Source: Odoribacter sp036657595 (GTDB lineage Bacteria; Bacteroidota; Bacteroidia; Bacteroidales; Marinifilaceae). From it: a DNA stretch of 64,000 nucleotides. The position numbers were made by a program, and so were the translations under genes. Positions 37,210 through 45,795 of this stretch are shown here, piece after piece. The stretch covers positions 19,465 to 83,464 of the forward strand of contig JAVXFZ010000002.1 in the NCBI GenBank assembly GCA_036657595.1, written 5' to 3'. Each line of letters opens with the position of its first letter. Positions within the stretch are counted from its first letter, which is position 1. Below the pieces are notes generated by a model. It was not told the DNA's origin. It saw nothing but the letters and a program-made list of their open reading frames with translations, and did no database searches.

Positions 37210-37929
37210 TTAGCTTTGAACCATCTTTTCCGCCTTTCTGATAGCCTCCGGTGTACCCATATCTACAAATAATCCATCATAGTCAACCATTCGCAAAGAA
37301 TGTTTGTGCGCCAATGACAAATATTCATCAATGATGGAAAAGGCTCCCTGCCCGTTTATTTGTTGTAATAATTCAGGACTAACGATGTGAACACCGCAAA
37401 AGCTATAACAAGTAGATTGATAAAAATCCTCGTCTACCACCTTTTGTTCACCCGTCGTGCGGTCTTCCCATCCTTTCAGAATCCCTTCATCGTTGAATCT
37501 CAATCCCCGTCCTGTTCCTCCCCGCTTAACTACTAAGGTGGCATAATCGTTCCGTTCGGTGTGAACTTGTATTAATTCGGAAAGATTAATTTCAGAAAGA
37601 ATATCGACGTTATGGATCAACACCGATGTTCCGGGAGTAAATAATTTAGCTGCTTTGAGCAATCCACCTCCCGTATCAAGCAAGCAATCTCGTTCGTCGG
37701 ATACGATCAACTCACAATCAGGGAAAGGATGTTTTGCAAGAAATGCCTCAATCAGATCAGCGTAATGGTGTACGTTGACAACGATACGCCGAATGCCCGC
37801 TTTTTGCATTTTTAAAATCACATATTCCAACAAGGGCTTCCCGGCTAATTCGACCAATGCCTTCGGACGGTCATTTGTTAAAGGACGCAGTCTTGTACCA
37901 AGTCCTGCTGCAAATATCATTCCTTCCAT
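37210..37929 (-). CDS. sugar-phosphate nucleotidyltransferase
   Basis: 239 residues. MIFAAGLGTRLRPLTNDRPK is the pyrophosphorylase signature (G-x-G-T-R-x-x-P-x-T-x-x-x-P-K), followed by KPLLEYVI, the DTGGGL substrate loop and HNVDIL with the metal-binding Asp. The short length and the sequence are close to MurNAc-1-phosphate uridylyltransferase (MurU) and HddC-like enzymes. It would make an NDP-sugar from a sugar 1-phosphate; the matching kinase is not in the window. It lies 80 bases after a response regulator gene on the same strand, so co-transcription is possible. Confidence 0.85.
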   Translation of the reverse strand: MEGMIFAAGLGTRLRPLTNDRPKALVELAGKPLLEYVILKMQKAGIRRIVVNVHHYADLIEAFLAKHPFPDCELIVSDERDCLLDTGGGLLKAAKLFTPGTSVLIHNVDILSEINLSELIQVHTERNDYATLVVKRGGTGRGLRFNDEGILKGWEDRTTGEQKVVDEDFYQSTCYSFCGVHIVSPELLQQINGQGAFSIIDEYLSLAHKHSLRMVDYDGLFVDMGTPEAIRKAEKMVQS

Positions 37930-38009
37930 ACAATTGATTATTTTATAATGAGTATATTATAGTGAAACGGTAAAACAATGTAAGCAAACGCGAGCTTTCG
38001 TACGTCAGA

Positions 38010-38663
38010 TTATACATCAACCATCTTATTTTTAATTGCGTACATCACTAATGCTGCCGTATTTCGGCAGCCTGTTTTGCTAAGAAGATTTGCCCGATGT
38101 TTATCAACTGTCCGTTTGCTAATAAACAATTTATCGGCAATCTCCTGATTCGACAATCCGAGACAAACGTGATAAAGTATTTCCAATTCCCTTCCGGAAA
38201 TCTCATTATCCGGAAGATCCTGTTCCGGTTTGGCAGAGCCCACACGCATATTATTAAGAATATTCATCAAAAGTTCTTCTGAAAAATAATTTTCACCCGC
38301 AGCCACTGTCTTAATAGCAGCAATCACCTTTTCAATTCCCGCGCTCTTTAACACAAATCCTTTCACTCCTATATCGACCATTTTATAATAATACTGCTCA
38401 TCACCATACATAGAGAGGACAATCATCTTTAATCCGGGTTTCATCTGCAAAGCCACTTCAGTTGCTCGGATGCCATTCATTTCCGGCATTTCAATATCCA
38501 TCAAAACAATGTCACAATCCACAATCGAAAGATTGTCAATAAACTCCTGTCCATTGGAAGCCTCATAGATATGTTGAACAAAATCCTGTGTAGACAATAA
38601 TAGCTTCAAGCCCTCGCGAAATAGCTTGTGATCATCGACCAAGTAGATTTTCAATTTTTTCAT
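38010..38663 (-). CDS. NarL/FixJ-type response regulator
   Basis: 217 residues. Receiver domain (about 4-118) with acidic pair D10-D11, phosphorylation site D56 in VLMDIEMPEM and K105 in FVLKSAG; LuxR-type helix-turn-helix at about 150-212 (ISGRELEILYHVCLGLSNQE, then ISKRTVDKHRANLLSKTG). It should bind DNA as a dimer after phosphorylation by the histidine kinase encoded 45 bases upstream. The regulon is not evident. Confidence 0.94.
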   Translation of the reverse strand: MKKLKIYLVDDHKLFREGLKLLLSTQDFVQHIYEASNGQEFIDNLSIVDCDIVLMDIEMPEMNGIRATEVALQMKPGLKMIVLSMYGDEQYYYKMVDIGVKGFVLKSAGIEKVIAAIKTVAAGENYFSEELLMNILNNMRVGSAKPEQDLPDNEISGRELEILYHVCLGLSNQEIADKLFISKRTVDKHRANLLSKTGCRNTAALVMYAIKNKMVDV

Positions 38664-38708
38664 TGTGCCATTTATTTAATGTTACCAATCTATGTCCTTC
38701 GGATATTC

Positions 38709-39659
38709 TTAAAGTTGGATATAAGCATTTGCACGCATCCCTTTTCCGCGTTCACTGACAATTTCTATATCTCCATTACCCGACTGTAAGCGATAGCGCA
38801 TATTATTCAAGCCCATTCCCTCGTGATTTGATACTCCGTTAAGGTCAAAACCAATGCCATTATCCTTATATTCAAGATAGAGCGTACCCTCTTCGAGCTG
38901 TAAATCTATGGAAATACGGGTAGCAAGAGCGTGACGAAGAGTGTTATTAATCAATTCACAAACCACCCGATACAAAATCACTTCGACATTATAGCTAAAA
39001 CGCTGATTACCGAGATTCGTGGTAAATTGAACATCAAAGTGTTCCGACTGCCGTAGACGCTTAATAAAAGCTTCTGCTGCATCTTTTAATCCAAAATTAT
39101 TGAGAATATGTGGACTAATATTGGCGGAAATGTCCCGAACACCCGCTATTGCTTCATCAACAGCTTGTCGGAGATTTTGTTTGATTTTTTCGTTCACTTC
39201 GATATGACTGTTGCTATCAAGTCCGGACACTAACATTTTAATCACACTCAACAAAGGTCCGAGTCCGTCGTGTAATTCTTTAGCAAAATGCTGCCGTTCC
39301 TTTTCTTCTGTCCGAATCACAGCTGCAAGCACCCGTTTCTCTGTTTCTCGCCGTAATTCATCCAGACGTCGCATAAACTGGAATATCTTCCGAATATAAA
39401 ACACACCTATCAACAAAACCAAAGAAATGATGAATGCCATCCAACGTTGCACAATAATCATTTCATCTTCCATCTCAGGGTAAATCGTTGGCCACAATTC
39501 AAATACCCGTGACACTGCCATCAACAGAAAACCGATCGAGATCAAAATCCACGATGCGTTAAACTTTGTTCGCTTGAAAAGACTGATAGCAATCACAGCC
39601 GCAGTGATCTGTAAAAGTAAAGATAAATAAACAAGAATAGTCGATAACATAAGTTCCAA
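38709..39659 (-). CDS. NarX/DesK-type sensor histidine kinase
   Basis: 316 residues. Three hydrophobic helices in the first ~90 residues, a coiled linker (95-120), HisKA_3 dimerisation domain with H130 in HFAKELHDGLGPLLS, and a HATPase domain with NNTLRHALA and DNGIGFDLNGV. No large sensor domain is present, so the signal is likely read within the membrane, as in DesK. A second in-frame start lies 3 codons inside. Partner of the NarL-type regulator downstream; preceded by the second TamA-like gene, 32 bases away. Confidence 0.92.
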   Translation of the reverse strand: MELMLSTILVYLSLLLQITAAVIAISLFKRTKFNASWILISIGFLLMAVSRVFELWPTIYPEMEDEMIIVQRWMAFIISLVLLIGVFYIRKIFQFMRRLDELRRETEKRVLAAVIRTEEKERQHFAKELHDGLGPLLSVIKMLVSGLDSNSHIEVNEKIKQNLRQAVDEAIAGVRDISANISPHILNNFGLKDAAEAFIKRLRQSEHFDVQFTTNLGNQRFSYNVEVILYRVVCELINNTLRHALATRISIDLQLEEGTLYLEYKDNGIGFDLNGVSNHEGMGLNNMRYRLQSGNGDIEIVSERGKGMRANAYIQL

Positions 39660-39691
39660 TTATTATTTCTATTTTCATCGCTTCCTCCGCA

Positions 39692-42010
39692 TCAAAACGG
39701 ATATCCAATAGCGATATTAAATACAGATTTTTTAAATCCACCGTTACTGTTAAACAATACAAACCGATGATCTTCCGCCCGGCTCGGATCATAAAGCTTA
39801 ACGCCCAAATCAAAACGGAGTAAAAAGAAATTCACATCCAAACGTAATCCGGCTCCCGTACCAACAGCGATCTGCTCATAGAAATCTTTCCTAAAACGGG
39901 CTCCGGGACGATTTTCATATTTATTGATGTTCCAAATATTACCGGCATCCACAAAAAGTGCACCTTCAAGCAGCCAAATCAATTTAAAACGGTATTCCAC
40001 ATTCACCTCCATCTTAAAATCTCCCACATTATTCGGATATTTATCTTCTGACGAATAGGCGCCGGGACCAAGTGTGCGCGACTGCCAAGCACGCAGTCCG
40101 TTTGCTCCGCCGCAATAATACGCCTCTTCAAAAGGCAATGCCTTCATATTGCCATAGGGATAACCACAACCCAGAAAAAAACGGTAAACAAAGGTACTGG
40201 CTTTATTCACATAATGATTAAAACGATACTCCCCGTCCGCTTTAACAAACTGGGCATAACGCACATCCAATATCTTATAAAATTGCTCGCCGTTTTCCGC
40301 AGATTTATGAGCCCCCATGAGCTTATCCACCGCCAATAAAACATTACCGGAAGTCTCCACATTACCTCTAAAATAGCTAAAATTCCGATTGGTATTCATC
40401 AACTGATTCGTATAAATAGCCGAAAAATTAGCAGATAAAATCATATGATCTGTATAAGCACTCTTGACATATTCATTCTTCAATTCATCTATAAAAGCTT
40501 TATCAACAAACGGCATTAATACATAATTAAGATCAATCAAATCAAAATTATAATGCCAACAATTATCTGCCTTTCGCCACAAATAACCAAATTTAGCACT
40601 TGCCACCCGCCGCCGGTAAAACTGTGTATTTTCCTGACTATATGAGAGAGAAATCGAAGTTTTAGGAGCAAAATGACGTCGAAATTCATCTAATCGGAAT
40701 ACGGGCATCCAGAATTGAGGGGTGACCAAACGAAACTCTGTACCCACCTCTGTCGTGCTAAATATATCATTTTCCTTCAATTTTTCTTTTTTCAAAGCCC
40801 CCCACACACTCAAACTGAGATTTTCACCTCCGTGAAAAAGATTGCGGTGATTGTAAACGAAATTCCCCCCCACTCCGATATTACCGGAATTGTTCGTTCC
40901 CTCCACAAAGACATTATACGACTGTCGTTTCAATGGTGTCAACTGAATTTCACAATTTAATCTTAGATTTCCCAGTGAATCCCGGTGTTCTTTGAAAAGA
41001 ATATTCACAAATTTAAAAAGATTCAATGCCTGCAAACGGGAATACGAATCAGCCACTTTCTGTATATTATACAACTCGCCCGGCTTAAATTGAACAGTCT
41101 CCAAAATCACATTTGGTTTGATTTTCATTTTCCCCCGATACATTACGTCATACACTCCGTAATTCTGATGCTGATAAACCGAATCCGCACCATTCGCCAT
41201 CACCAACGGATCGTAATCAAGATTCACCTGTATCCGATCAATCGTATATCGCCGATAAACCATACTATCCGTCGGATTACTGATAATCGAAACCTGCAAA
41301 TTAGACCGATAAGGCTTTACTGAATAGCTTGTATCGGCATAATATTGGATAAAATTCTTTGAAAAATTATAATATCCATTTTTACGGAGCATTTGCGTAA
41401 TACGTTCACGTTCATTTTCCAAAATCTCCACATCCATCGGCATCCCCAAACGCAAGTGTGTATGCAAAGTATCCGCCAATACCAATTGCATCAAAGGAGA
41501 TGTTGGCGACAAACCATTGGCTATTGATCCGCTATCACTCCGAAAAATACACTTATCCACCTGAGTCACCCTTCCCTGATGAATTTGATAGCGAACAAAT
41601 GCTTTTTTCTTTTTAAACCAGACAGAATCCGTAACAGAGGCATTATAATAGCCTTTATTATTTAAATACAACTGCAATTGCGTCACGCTTCGATCCGTCA
41701 AGAATGGGCTATAAATCACAGGAGATTCTCCAATAGAGCGCAACCATTGATTCAAACGTTTTTTTTCATTCCGTCCACTAAGATTATAAAGTCCAAGATG
41801 AAAACGTGAAGTTCCCAATATACGTGTATTCGGACGTTGACGGACAATCTTATTCAACTCCGTGACGTTCATCTTCTTATCTTCGACCTTCACTTCCACC
41901 CGATTCAATAGATATTCATCCTTACCAACATAACGTGTCGGCGAACAAGCTGTCAGTATAACCGAAAGATAAAAAATCAATAATACCTTATATAATAAAT
42001 CTTTCTTCAA
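39692..42010 (-). CDS. second TamA/BamA-type outer membrane lipoprotein
   Basis: 772 residues. Lipoprotein signal MKKDLLYKVLLIFYLSVILT with lipobox Cys in TACSPTRY. POTRA-like repeats in the N-terminal half (SVTQLQLYLNNKGYYNASV; ENERERITQMLRKNGYYNFS) and an Omp85 barrel at the C-terminus with GGANGLRAWQSRTLGPG and a final IGYPF. It has the same layout as the protein at 30004-32304 and shares the LRKNGYYNF-type repeat, the RA(F/W) loop and the tail, so the two are paralogues. It has no tamB of its own and is followed by a two-component system. Divergent from the TrmH-family gene. Confidence 0.88.
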   Translation of the reverse strand: MKKDLLYKVLLIFYLSVILTACSPTRYVGKDEYLLNRVEVKVEDKKMNVTELNKIVRQRPNTRILGTSRFHLGLYNLSGRNEKKRLNQWLRSIGESPVIYSPFLTDRSVTQLQLYLNNKGYYNASVTDSVWFKKKKAFVRYQIHQGRVTQVDKCIFRSDSGSIANGLSPTSPLMQLVLADTLHTHLRLGMPMDVEILENERERITQMLRKNGYYNFSKNFIQYYADTSYSVKPYRSNLQVSIISNPTDSMVYRRYTIDRIQVNLDYDPLVMANGADSVYQHQNYGVYDVMYRGKMKIKPNVILETVQFKPGELYNIQKVADSYSRLQALNLFKFVNILFKEHRDSLGNLRLNCEIQLTPLKRQSYNVFVEGTNNSGNIGVGGNFVYNHRNLFHGGENLSLSVWGALKKEKLKENDIFSTTEVGTEFRLVTPQFWMPVFRLDEFRRHFAPKTSISLSYSQENTQFYRRRVASAKFGYLWRKADNCWHYNFDLIDLNYVLMPFVDKAFIDELKNEYVKSAYTDHMILSANFSAIYTNQLMNTNRNFSYFRGNVETSGNVLLAVDKLMGAHKSAENGEQFYKILDVRYAQFVKADGEYRFNHYVNKASTFVYRFFLGCGYPYGNMKALPFEEAYYCGGANGLRAWQSRTLGPGAYSSEDKYPNNVGDFKMEVNVEYRFKLIWLLEGALFVDAGNIWNINKYENRPGARFRKDFYEQIAVGTGAGLRLDVNFFLLRFDLGVKLYDPSRAEDHRFVLFNSNGGFKKSVFNIAIGYPF

Positions 42011-42027
42011 TTATCAAAAAATGTTCG

Positions 42028-42035
42028 TATTTTTG
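42028..42035 (+). promoter_or_regulatory. -7 promoter element for the TrmH-family gene
   Basis: TATTTTTG is an exact TAnnTTTG match 102 bases before the ATG at 42138. It leaves a leader of about 90 bases in which I see no clear structure. Confidence 0.4.
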
Positions 42036-42137
42036 TACAAAATCCGGATGACTCCAGGTTCCGATTTAGCTACACCTGATCTCCTTTCCACACTGTGAAG
42101 GAATCAGAAGCAAAAAAAACAGACTTAAAGAGGATTT

Positions 42138-42902
42138 ATGCTTAGCAAACAGGTAACAAAAATAGTCCAAAACCTTGAAAAAAAGAAATTCAGAGATAAA
42201 TATAATCTCTTCAAAATAGAAGGCGATAAATTAGTCGGCGAATTACTCTGTTCAAACATCAAAATTCACACCCTTATCGCCTATCCTGTATGGATAGAGC
42301 GCAATCGAATTTCACTCACAGACATCCACGTAGAGGAAGCTGACGAAAGAGAAATGCATACCATTTCAAACTTTCAATCGCCACCGGAAGTCATCGCCTT
42401 AGCCGAAATCCCCGACGAAAAAATCGACGAAGCTGCCATCGCTAACAGTCTGTCGCTCGTATTAAATGGCATACAAGATCCCGGAAATTTGGGAACAATT
42501 CTAAGAGTTGCCGATTGGTTCGGCATCCGACAGATCTTTTGTGATGACGACTGTGCCGGTGTGTACAATCCAAAATGTGTACAGGCAAGTATGGGAGCTA
42601 TCTTTCGAGTACAGACCATCTACACCCCCTTAGAGCCTCTTTTGCAAAAATATTCATCCGAAACCTTTCCCTGTTATGGTACGTTTTTAAAGGGAGAAAA
42701 CATCTACCGGGAAAAATTGACCAACCAAGGATTTATCATTATGGGAAATGAAGGAAAAGGCATCCGACCTGAAATAGAACATTTTATTAACCATCGGCTA
42801 ACGATTCCAAGCTTTGCCACCGGAAAAAATCGGACAGAATCACTTAACGTAGCCGTTGCCACCGGTATTATTCTTTCAGAATTTAAACGAAATTCACTAT
42901 AA
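42138..42902 (+). CDS. TrmH/SpoU-family RNA 2'-O-methyltransferase
   Basis: 254 residues. N-terminal substrate-binding region (1-95) with KKFRDKYNLFKIEGDKLVGE, then the SPOUT knot with its three motifs: NGIQDPGNLGTILRVADWFG, FIIMGNEGKGI and IPSFATGKNRTESLNVAVAT. The knot binds SAM and the enzyme methylates a ribose in rRNA or tRNA. The N-terminal domain resembles RlmB-like 23S rRNA methylases. Specific position unknown. The gene is 11 bases before the beta-barrel gene. Confidence 0.92.
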   Translation: MLSKQVTKIVQNLEKKKFRDKYNLFKIEGDKLVGELLCSNIKIHTLIAYPVWIERNRISLTDIHVEEADEREMHTISNFQSPPEVIALAEIPDEKIDEAAIANSLSLVLNGIQDPGNLGTILRVADWFGIRQIFCDDDCAGVYNPKCVQASMGAIFRVQTIYTPLEPLLQKYSSETFPCYGTFLKGENIYREKLTNQGFIIMGNEGKGIRPEIEHFINHRLTIPSFATGKNRTESLNVAVATGIILSEFKRNSL

Positions 42903-42913
42903 TATAAATAATT

Positions 42914-43513
42914 ATGACCCAAATTATGAAACAGAATCATCTAAAAAAAGGAATCTTACTAACATTCGTATGCCTATTTACTTACACACTGATGGCACAG
43001 TCACCCATTAACATCGGAATACACGGAGGCATATCAAGTACCAAAATGCGCATTCGTGACATCGAGCAAGTATCAAAATCAGAAGGTCGTGCAGGCTATA
43101 TGATTGGTGCCTTTATGCGTGTCAATCTCGGCGGTATTTACCTTGAACCATCCTTAAACTTTGTACATAAAACCAGTCTGGTCAAAACCATCACAGAAGA
43201 AAACGGCCGGCTAAAAATCAATTCTTTCGACATTCCACTGATGGTTGGTTTAAATGTGCTTGACCTCTCCATTCTAAAACTCCGTGCGTATGCAGGTCCC
43301 GTTATGTCCTTTCCCGGAAAAATAAAACACTCTCTGCCCGTACTCCCCGATCTTGATAGCGATAAAGTAATGTGGAACGGTAAAATAGGCGCAGGCGTTG
43401 ATGTCTGGAAATTAACTTTCGACATCGACTATGAAAAAGGATTCAAGAAACTGGGACACGACATCAAATCACCGCGTTCATTTAACCTCACTCTTGGATT
43501 AAAAATCATTTAA
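42914..43513 (+). CDS. small outer membrane beta-barrel protein (PorT-like)
   Basis: 199 residues. Signal peptide (MKQNHLKKGILLTFVCLFTY, cleaved after LMAQ); a second ATG four codons inside the first is the better start for the signal sequence. The mature part has short alternating strands (IGIHGGISSTKMRI, YMIGAFMRVNLGGIYLEPSL, LRAYAGPVMSFPGK, FNLTLGLKII), typical of the 8-strand OmpW/PorT-like barrels frequent in Bacteroidota. No enzyme motif. It follows the RNA methylase gene by 11 bases. Confidence 0.8.
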   Translation: MTQIMKQNHLKKGILLTFVCLFTYTLMAQSPINIGIHGGISSTKMRIRDIEQVSKSEGRAGYMIGAFMRVNLGGIYLEPSLNFVHKTSLVKTITEENGRLKINSFDIPLMVGLNVLDLSILKLRAYAGPVMSFPGKIKHSLPVLPDLDSDKVMWNGKIGAGVDVWKLTFDIDYEKGFKKLGHDIKSPRSFNLTLGLKII

Positions 43514-43547
43514 TCCCCCCTACACAGACAGACATCCTGTTAAACCA

Positions 43548-43592
43548 TTTCTTTGTTGAATTGTTGAAATTTCAAACAATTCAACAAAGAAA
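43548..43592. repeat. 18-bp perfect inverted repeat after the beta-barrel gene
   Basis: Arms 43548-43565 and 43575-43592 pair perfectly around a 9-base loop; the arms are TTGTTGAATTGTT-rich. It begins 34 bases after the stop and probably acts as a transcription end, though the T-run after it is broken. Confidence 0.6.
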
Positions 43593-43672
43593 CAACTTTC
43601 AACAAAATATTCATCCATATCGGTTATGAATCAATAAATTTAAAGGGATTATAAAAAAAATATTCCCTATTC

Positions 43673-43703
43673 TTGTTTTTTCCAAAAAAATACTTTTTCT
43701 TTG
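43673..43703 (+). promoter_or_regulatory. promoter of the SAM-controlled methionine operon
   Basis: TTG (43673-43675), 20 bases, then TTTCTTTG (43696-43703) fit the Bacteroidota -33/-7 spacing with one mismatch in the -7 element. Transcription would begin near 43710, about 30 bases before the riboswitch. Confidence 0.5.
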
Positions 43704-43738
43704 CCACATCAATTCAATCCCTTAAAAGAGATTGTTTG

Positions 43739-43843
43739 AATTATAAAGAGGAGTTGAGAGAATGGGCTCAATGAAACTCCGACAACCTCCGGAATCTTTT
43801 CCGAAAGGTGCCAAAACCCGACCTGATGACAGGAGTTATAATT
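43739..43843 (+). ncRNA. SAM-I (S-box) riboswitch
   Basis: The aptamer is closed by a perfect 8-bp P1 helix, AATTATAA (43739-43746) with TTATAATT (43836-43843). Inside, in order, are the S-box landmarks: GAGGAGTTGAGAGAATGGGC with a kink-turn-like GA pattern, the invariant AATGAAACTCCGACAACC, a P3 hairpin CCGGAA/TTCCG, GGTGCCAA that pairs back and encloses the SAM pocket, and a P4 hairpin with GATGACAGG. In this class SAM binding shuts off the downstream gene. It lies 14 bases before the leader ORF and about 295 bases before the homocysteine gene. I see no strong terminator, so control through translation start is likely. Confidence 0.93.
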
Positions 43844-43857
43844 TAAAACAAAACAAG

Positions 43858-43962
43858 ATGAAGCAATCTAACCATTCAGTAAGTAAAACGGAACCATCCG
43901 ATTACAACATTCTATTCTTTTCTCTTCTTGCATCTTCTATGTATATGCGCTGTATGCGCTAA
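43858..43962 (+). CDS. 34-residue leader ORF with Met/Cys-rich tail
   Basis: ATG at 43858 starts 14 bases after the riboswitch P1 helix and reads 34 codons to TAA. The last seven residues are MYMRCMR: three Met and one Cys, that is four sulfur amino acids in seven positions. The middle, YNILFFSLLASS, is hydrophobic. Its location directly behind a SAM riboswitch and ahead of methionine genes suggests a regulatory leader peptide. After the stop there are only weak hairpins (43999-44011 and 44033-44056), so a classical attenuator is not proven. It could also be a small membrane peptide or chance. Confidence 0.5.
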   Translation: MKQSNHSVSKTEPSDYNILFFSLLASSMYMRCMR

Positions 43963-44138
43963 TTTTATTAATACCCAAAAAAAATAATCAGGGCAAAGAC
44001 TACCAGGTAGTTTATTGTTGCACTGTCGTGTTGGATAAAACGAAACATTTTATTCCACACACTCCTTAACGGTCACCTTCTGTTTCAGACAAACCTCTGC
44101 AAACATCGGGCATCAATACCCCATAAAAACATAGAAAG

Positions 44139-45278
44139 ATGAAAACATACACAGAAATCAATGAAAAAATAAAAAACGGAACAGCCGTCGTGCTGACTGC
44201 CGAAGAAGTATCAGAACTATCCAAAACCCTATCGTCCGATGAAATAGCCGCAAAAGTAGACGTTGTCACAACTGCCACCTTCGGGGCTATGTGCTCCTCC
44301 GGTGCGTTTCTAAACTTCGGACACGCCAACCCTCCGATCCGTATGGAAAAAATAGAACTCAACGGAGTACGCGTCAGCGGCGGACTGGCAGCAGTGGACA
44401 CCTACGTCGGGGCTACCGATTGCAACCCTGCAAATCCCTCTTATGGCGGGGCACACCTCCTCGAAGACCTCATCAATGGAAAAGATATTACCCTTGAAGC
44501 TTGGGGAAAAGGTACTGACTGCTACCCTCGCAAACACATCAAAGCAATCATTAACAAAAACACCATCAACGAAGCCATCCTTTACAACCCACGCAACTGC
44601 TATCAAAATTACAACGTTGCCACCAATACCACCGACCAAATCAAATATACCTATATGGGGACACTTTTACCCAAACTGCGAAATGCCTCTTATAGCTCTG
44701 CCGGCGAACTATCGCCCTTAATCAACGATCCCGAATGTAGAACCATCGGTATGGGGACACACATCTTTCTTTGCGGAACAGAAGGATACGTCAGTTGGAA
44801 CGGAACACAATTCCACTCTACCAAACCCACCAACGCCTTCGGGATCCCAACCACCAATGCCCGTACACTGGCTGTCATCGGTGATCTCAAACAGATGAGC
44901 ACCGACTACCTGCGTGCCGCCTGCATCGAAAAATACGGAATCAGCCTCTACGTGGGGATCGGCATACCCATTCCGATGCTCGACGAAGACATCGCCCGAC
45001 GGGTATCTATCCGCAACGAGCAAATCGAAACCACTGTTGTCGATTACGGCAACAACAACCAAATACTCGGCACCACAAACTATGCCGCTCTACAAAGCGG
45101 CACGATCGAAATAGCGGGGCATCATATTCGGACAGCCCCCCTCTCCAGTCTTGCGAAAGCACGCGAAATTGCCGACATTCTCAAAGAATGGATACAAAAA
45201 GGAGACTTCCTCCTCACCGAGCCCGTTCGCCCAATGCCTAAAGGCACAAGCCTTCATTCATTAATCGGAGAAGATTAA
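44139..45278 (+). CDS. homocysteine biosynthesis protein (DUF39 family)
   Basis: 379 residues. The N-terminus TYTEINEKIKNGTAVVLTA and the core TTATFGAMCSSGAFLNFGHA are the DUF39 signature; conserved cysteines are C52, C95, C128 (TDCYPRK) and C154 (PRNCYQNYN), followed by IGMGTHIFLCGTEGYVSWNG. The family (COG1900, Methanosarcina MA1821 type) is required for making homocysteine from aspartate semialdehyde and sulfide, a route that avoids O-acyl-homoserine. It stands 177 bases after the leader ORF and 40 before its ferredoxin-like partner. Unlike many relatives it carries no CBS domains. Cytosolic. Confidence 0.92.
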   Translation: MKTYTEINEKIKNGTAVVLTAEEVSELSKTLSSDEIAAKVDVVTTATFGAMCSSGAFLNFGHANPPIRMEKIELNGVRVSGGLAAVDTYVGATDCNPANPSYGGAHLLEDLINGKDITLEAWGKGTDCYPRKHIKAIINKNTINEAILYNPRNCYQNYNVATNTTDQIKYTYMGTLLPKLRNASYSSAGELSPLINDPECRTIGMGTHIFLCGTEGYVSWNGTQFHSTKPTNAFGIPTTNARTLAVIGDLKQMSTDYLRAACIEKYGISLYVGIGIPIPMLDEDIARRVSIRNEQIETTVVDYGNNNQILGTTNYAALQSGTIEIAGHHIRTAPLSSLAKAREIADILKEWIQKGDFLLTEPVRPMPKGTSLHSLIGED

Positions 45279-45318
45279 ACAGACCCAACGAAAAAAACAC
45301 ATAACACCGCCAAATACT

Positions 45319-45729
45319 ATGATAAAAAAATTAGTACTATCCTTTCCGGTAGACGCTACCGACAGGTCGCTGACCTACGATCTTGTCAAACAATATGACA
45401 TTCGCATCAACATACTAAAAGCAGAAATACAAGTCGGAAAAGCAGGCAATCTATTAGTAGAACTGGAAGCCGATGAAAAAAAATTAGAAAAAGGGATTGC
45501 CTATCTTCAGGCAAACGATGTCACCGTCAGTCCGGTATCCAGCAAAGTTTCATACGACAAAGAACGATGCATACAATGCGGAAACTGCGTATCTGCCTGC
45601 TTCTCGCACGCCCTCACCATCGGCGCGCCCGATTGGAAACTACACTTCAACCCCGAAAAATGTATTGCTTGTAAACTTTGCCTCAAATCTTGCCCGTTAA
45701 AACTCTTCCGAATCGAATTTGCAGAATAA
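45319..45729 (+). CDS. NIL domain/4Fe-4S dicluster protein of the homocysteine pathway
   Basis: 136 residues. Residues 1-77 form a NIL domain (LVLSFPVDATDRSLTYDLVK), the small ferredoxin-like module known from methionine transport ATPases. Residues about 78-133 bind two 4Fe-4S clusters through CIQCGNCVSAC and CIACKLCLKSCP. This NIL plus ferredoxin layout is the Methanosarcina MA1822 type, which works with the DUF39 protein and probably supplies the electrons for sulfur transfer. The genes are in the same order here. Oxygen-sensitive by expectation. Confidence 0.92.
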   Translation: MIKKLVLSFPVDATDRSLTYDLVKQYDIRINILKAEIQVGKAGNLLVELEADEKKLEKGIAYLQANDVTVSPVSSKVSYDKERCIQCGNCVSACFSHALTIGAPDWKLHFNPEKCIACKLCLKSCPLKLFRIEFAE

Positions 45730-45795
45730 AAAGAAACGGAAAATTCAAACCTGTAAGCAAAAACAAATAAACACTCACGACGTAACAACTCAACG

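Noticed and set aside
43762..43857. Upstream in-frame extension of the leader ORF
   Set aside because: Its ATG lies inside the conserved riboswitch core, which must fold as RNA; the ATG at 43858 fits better.
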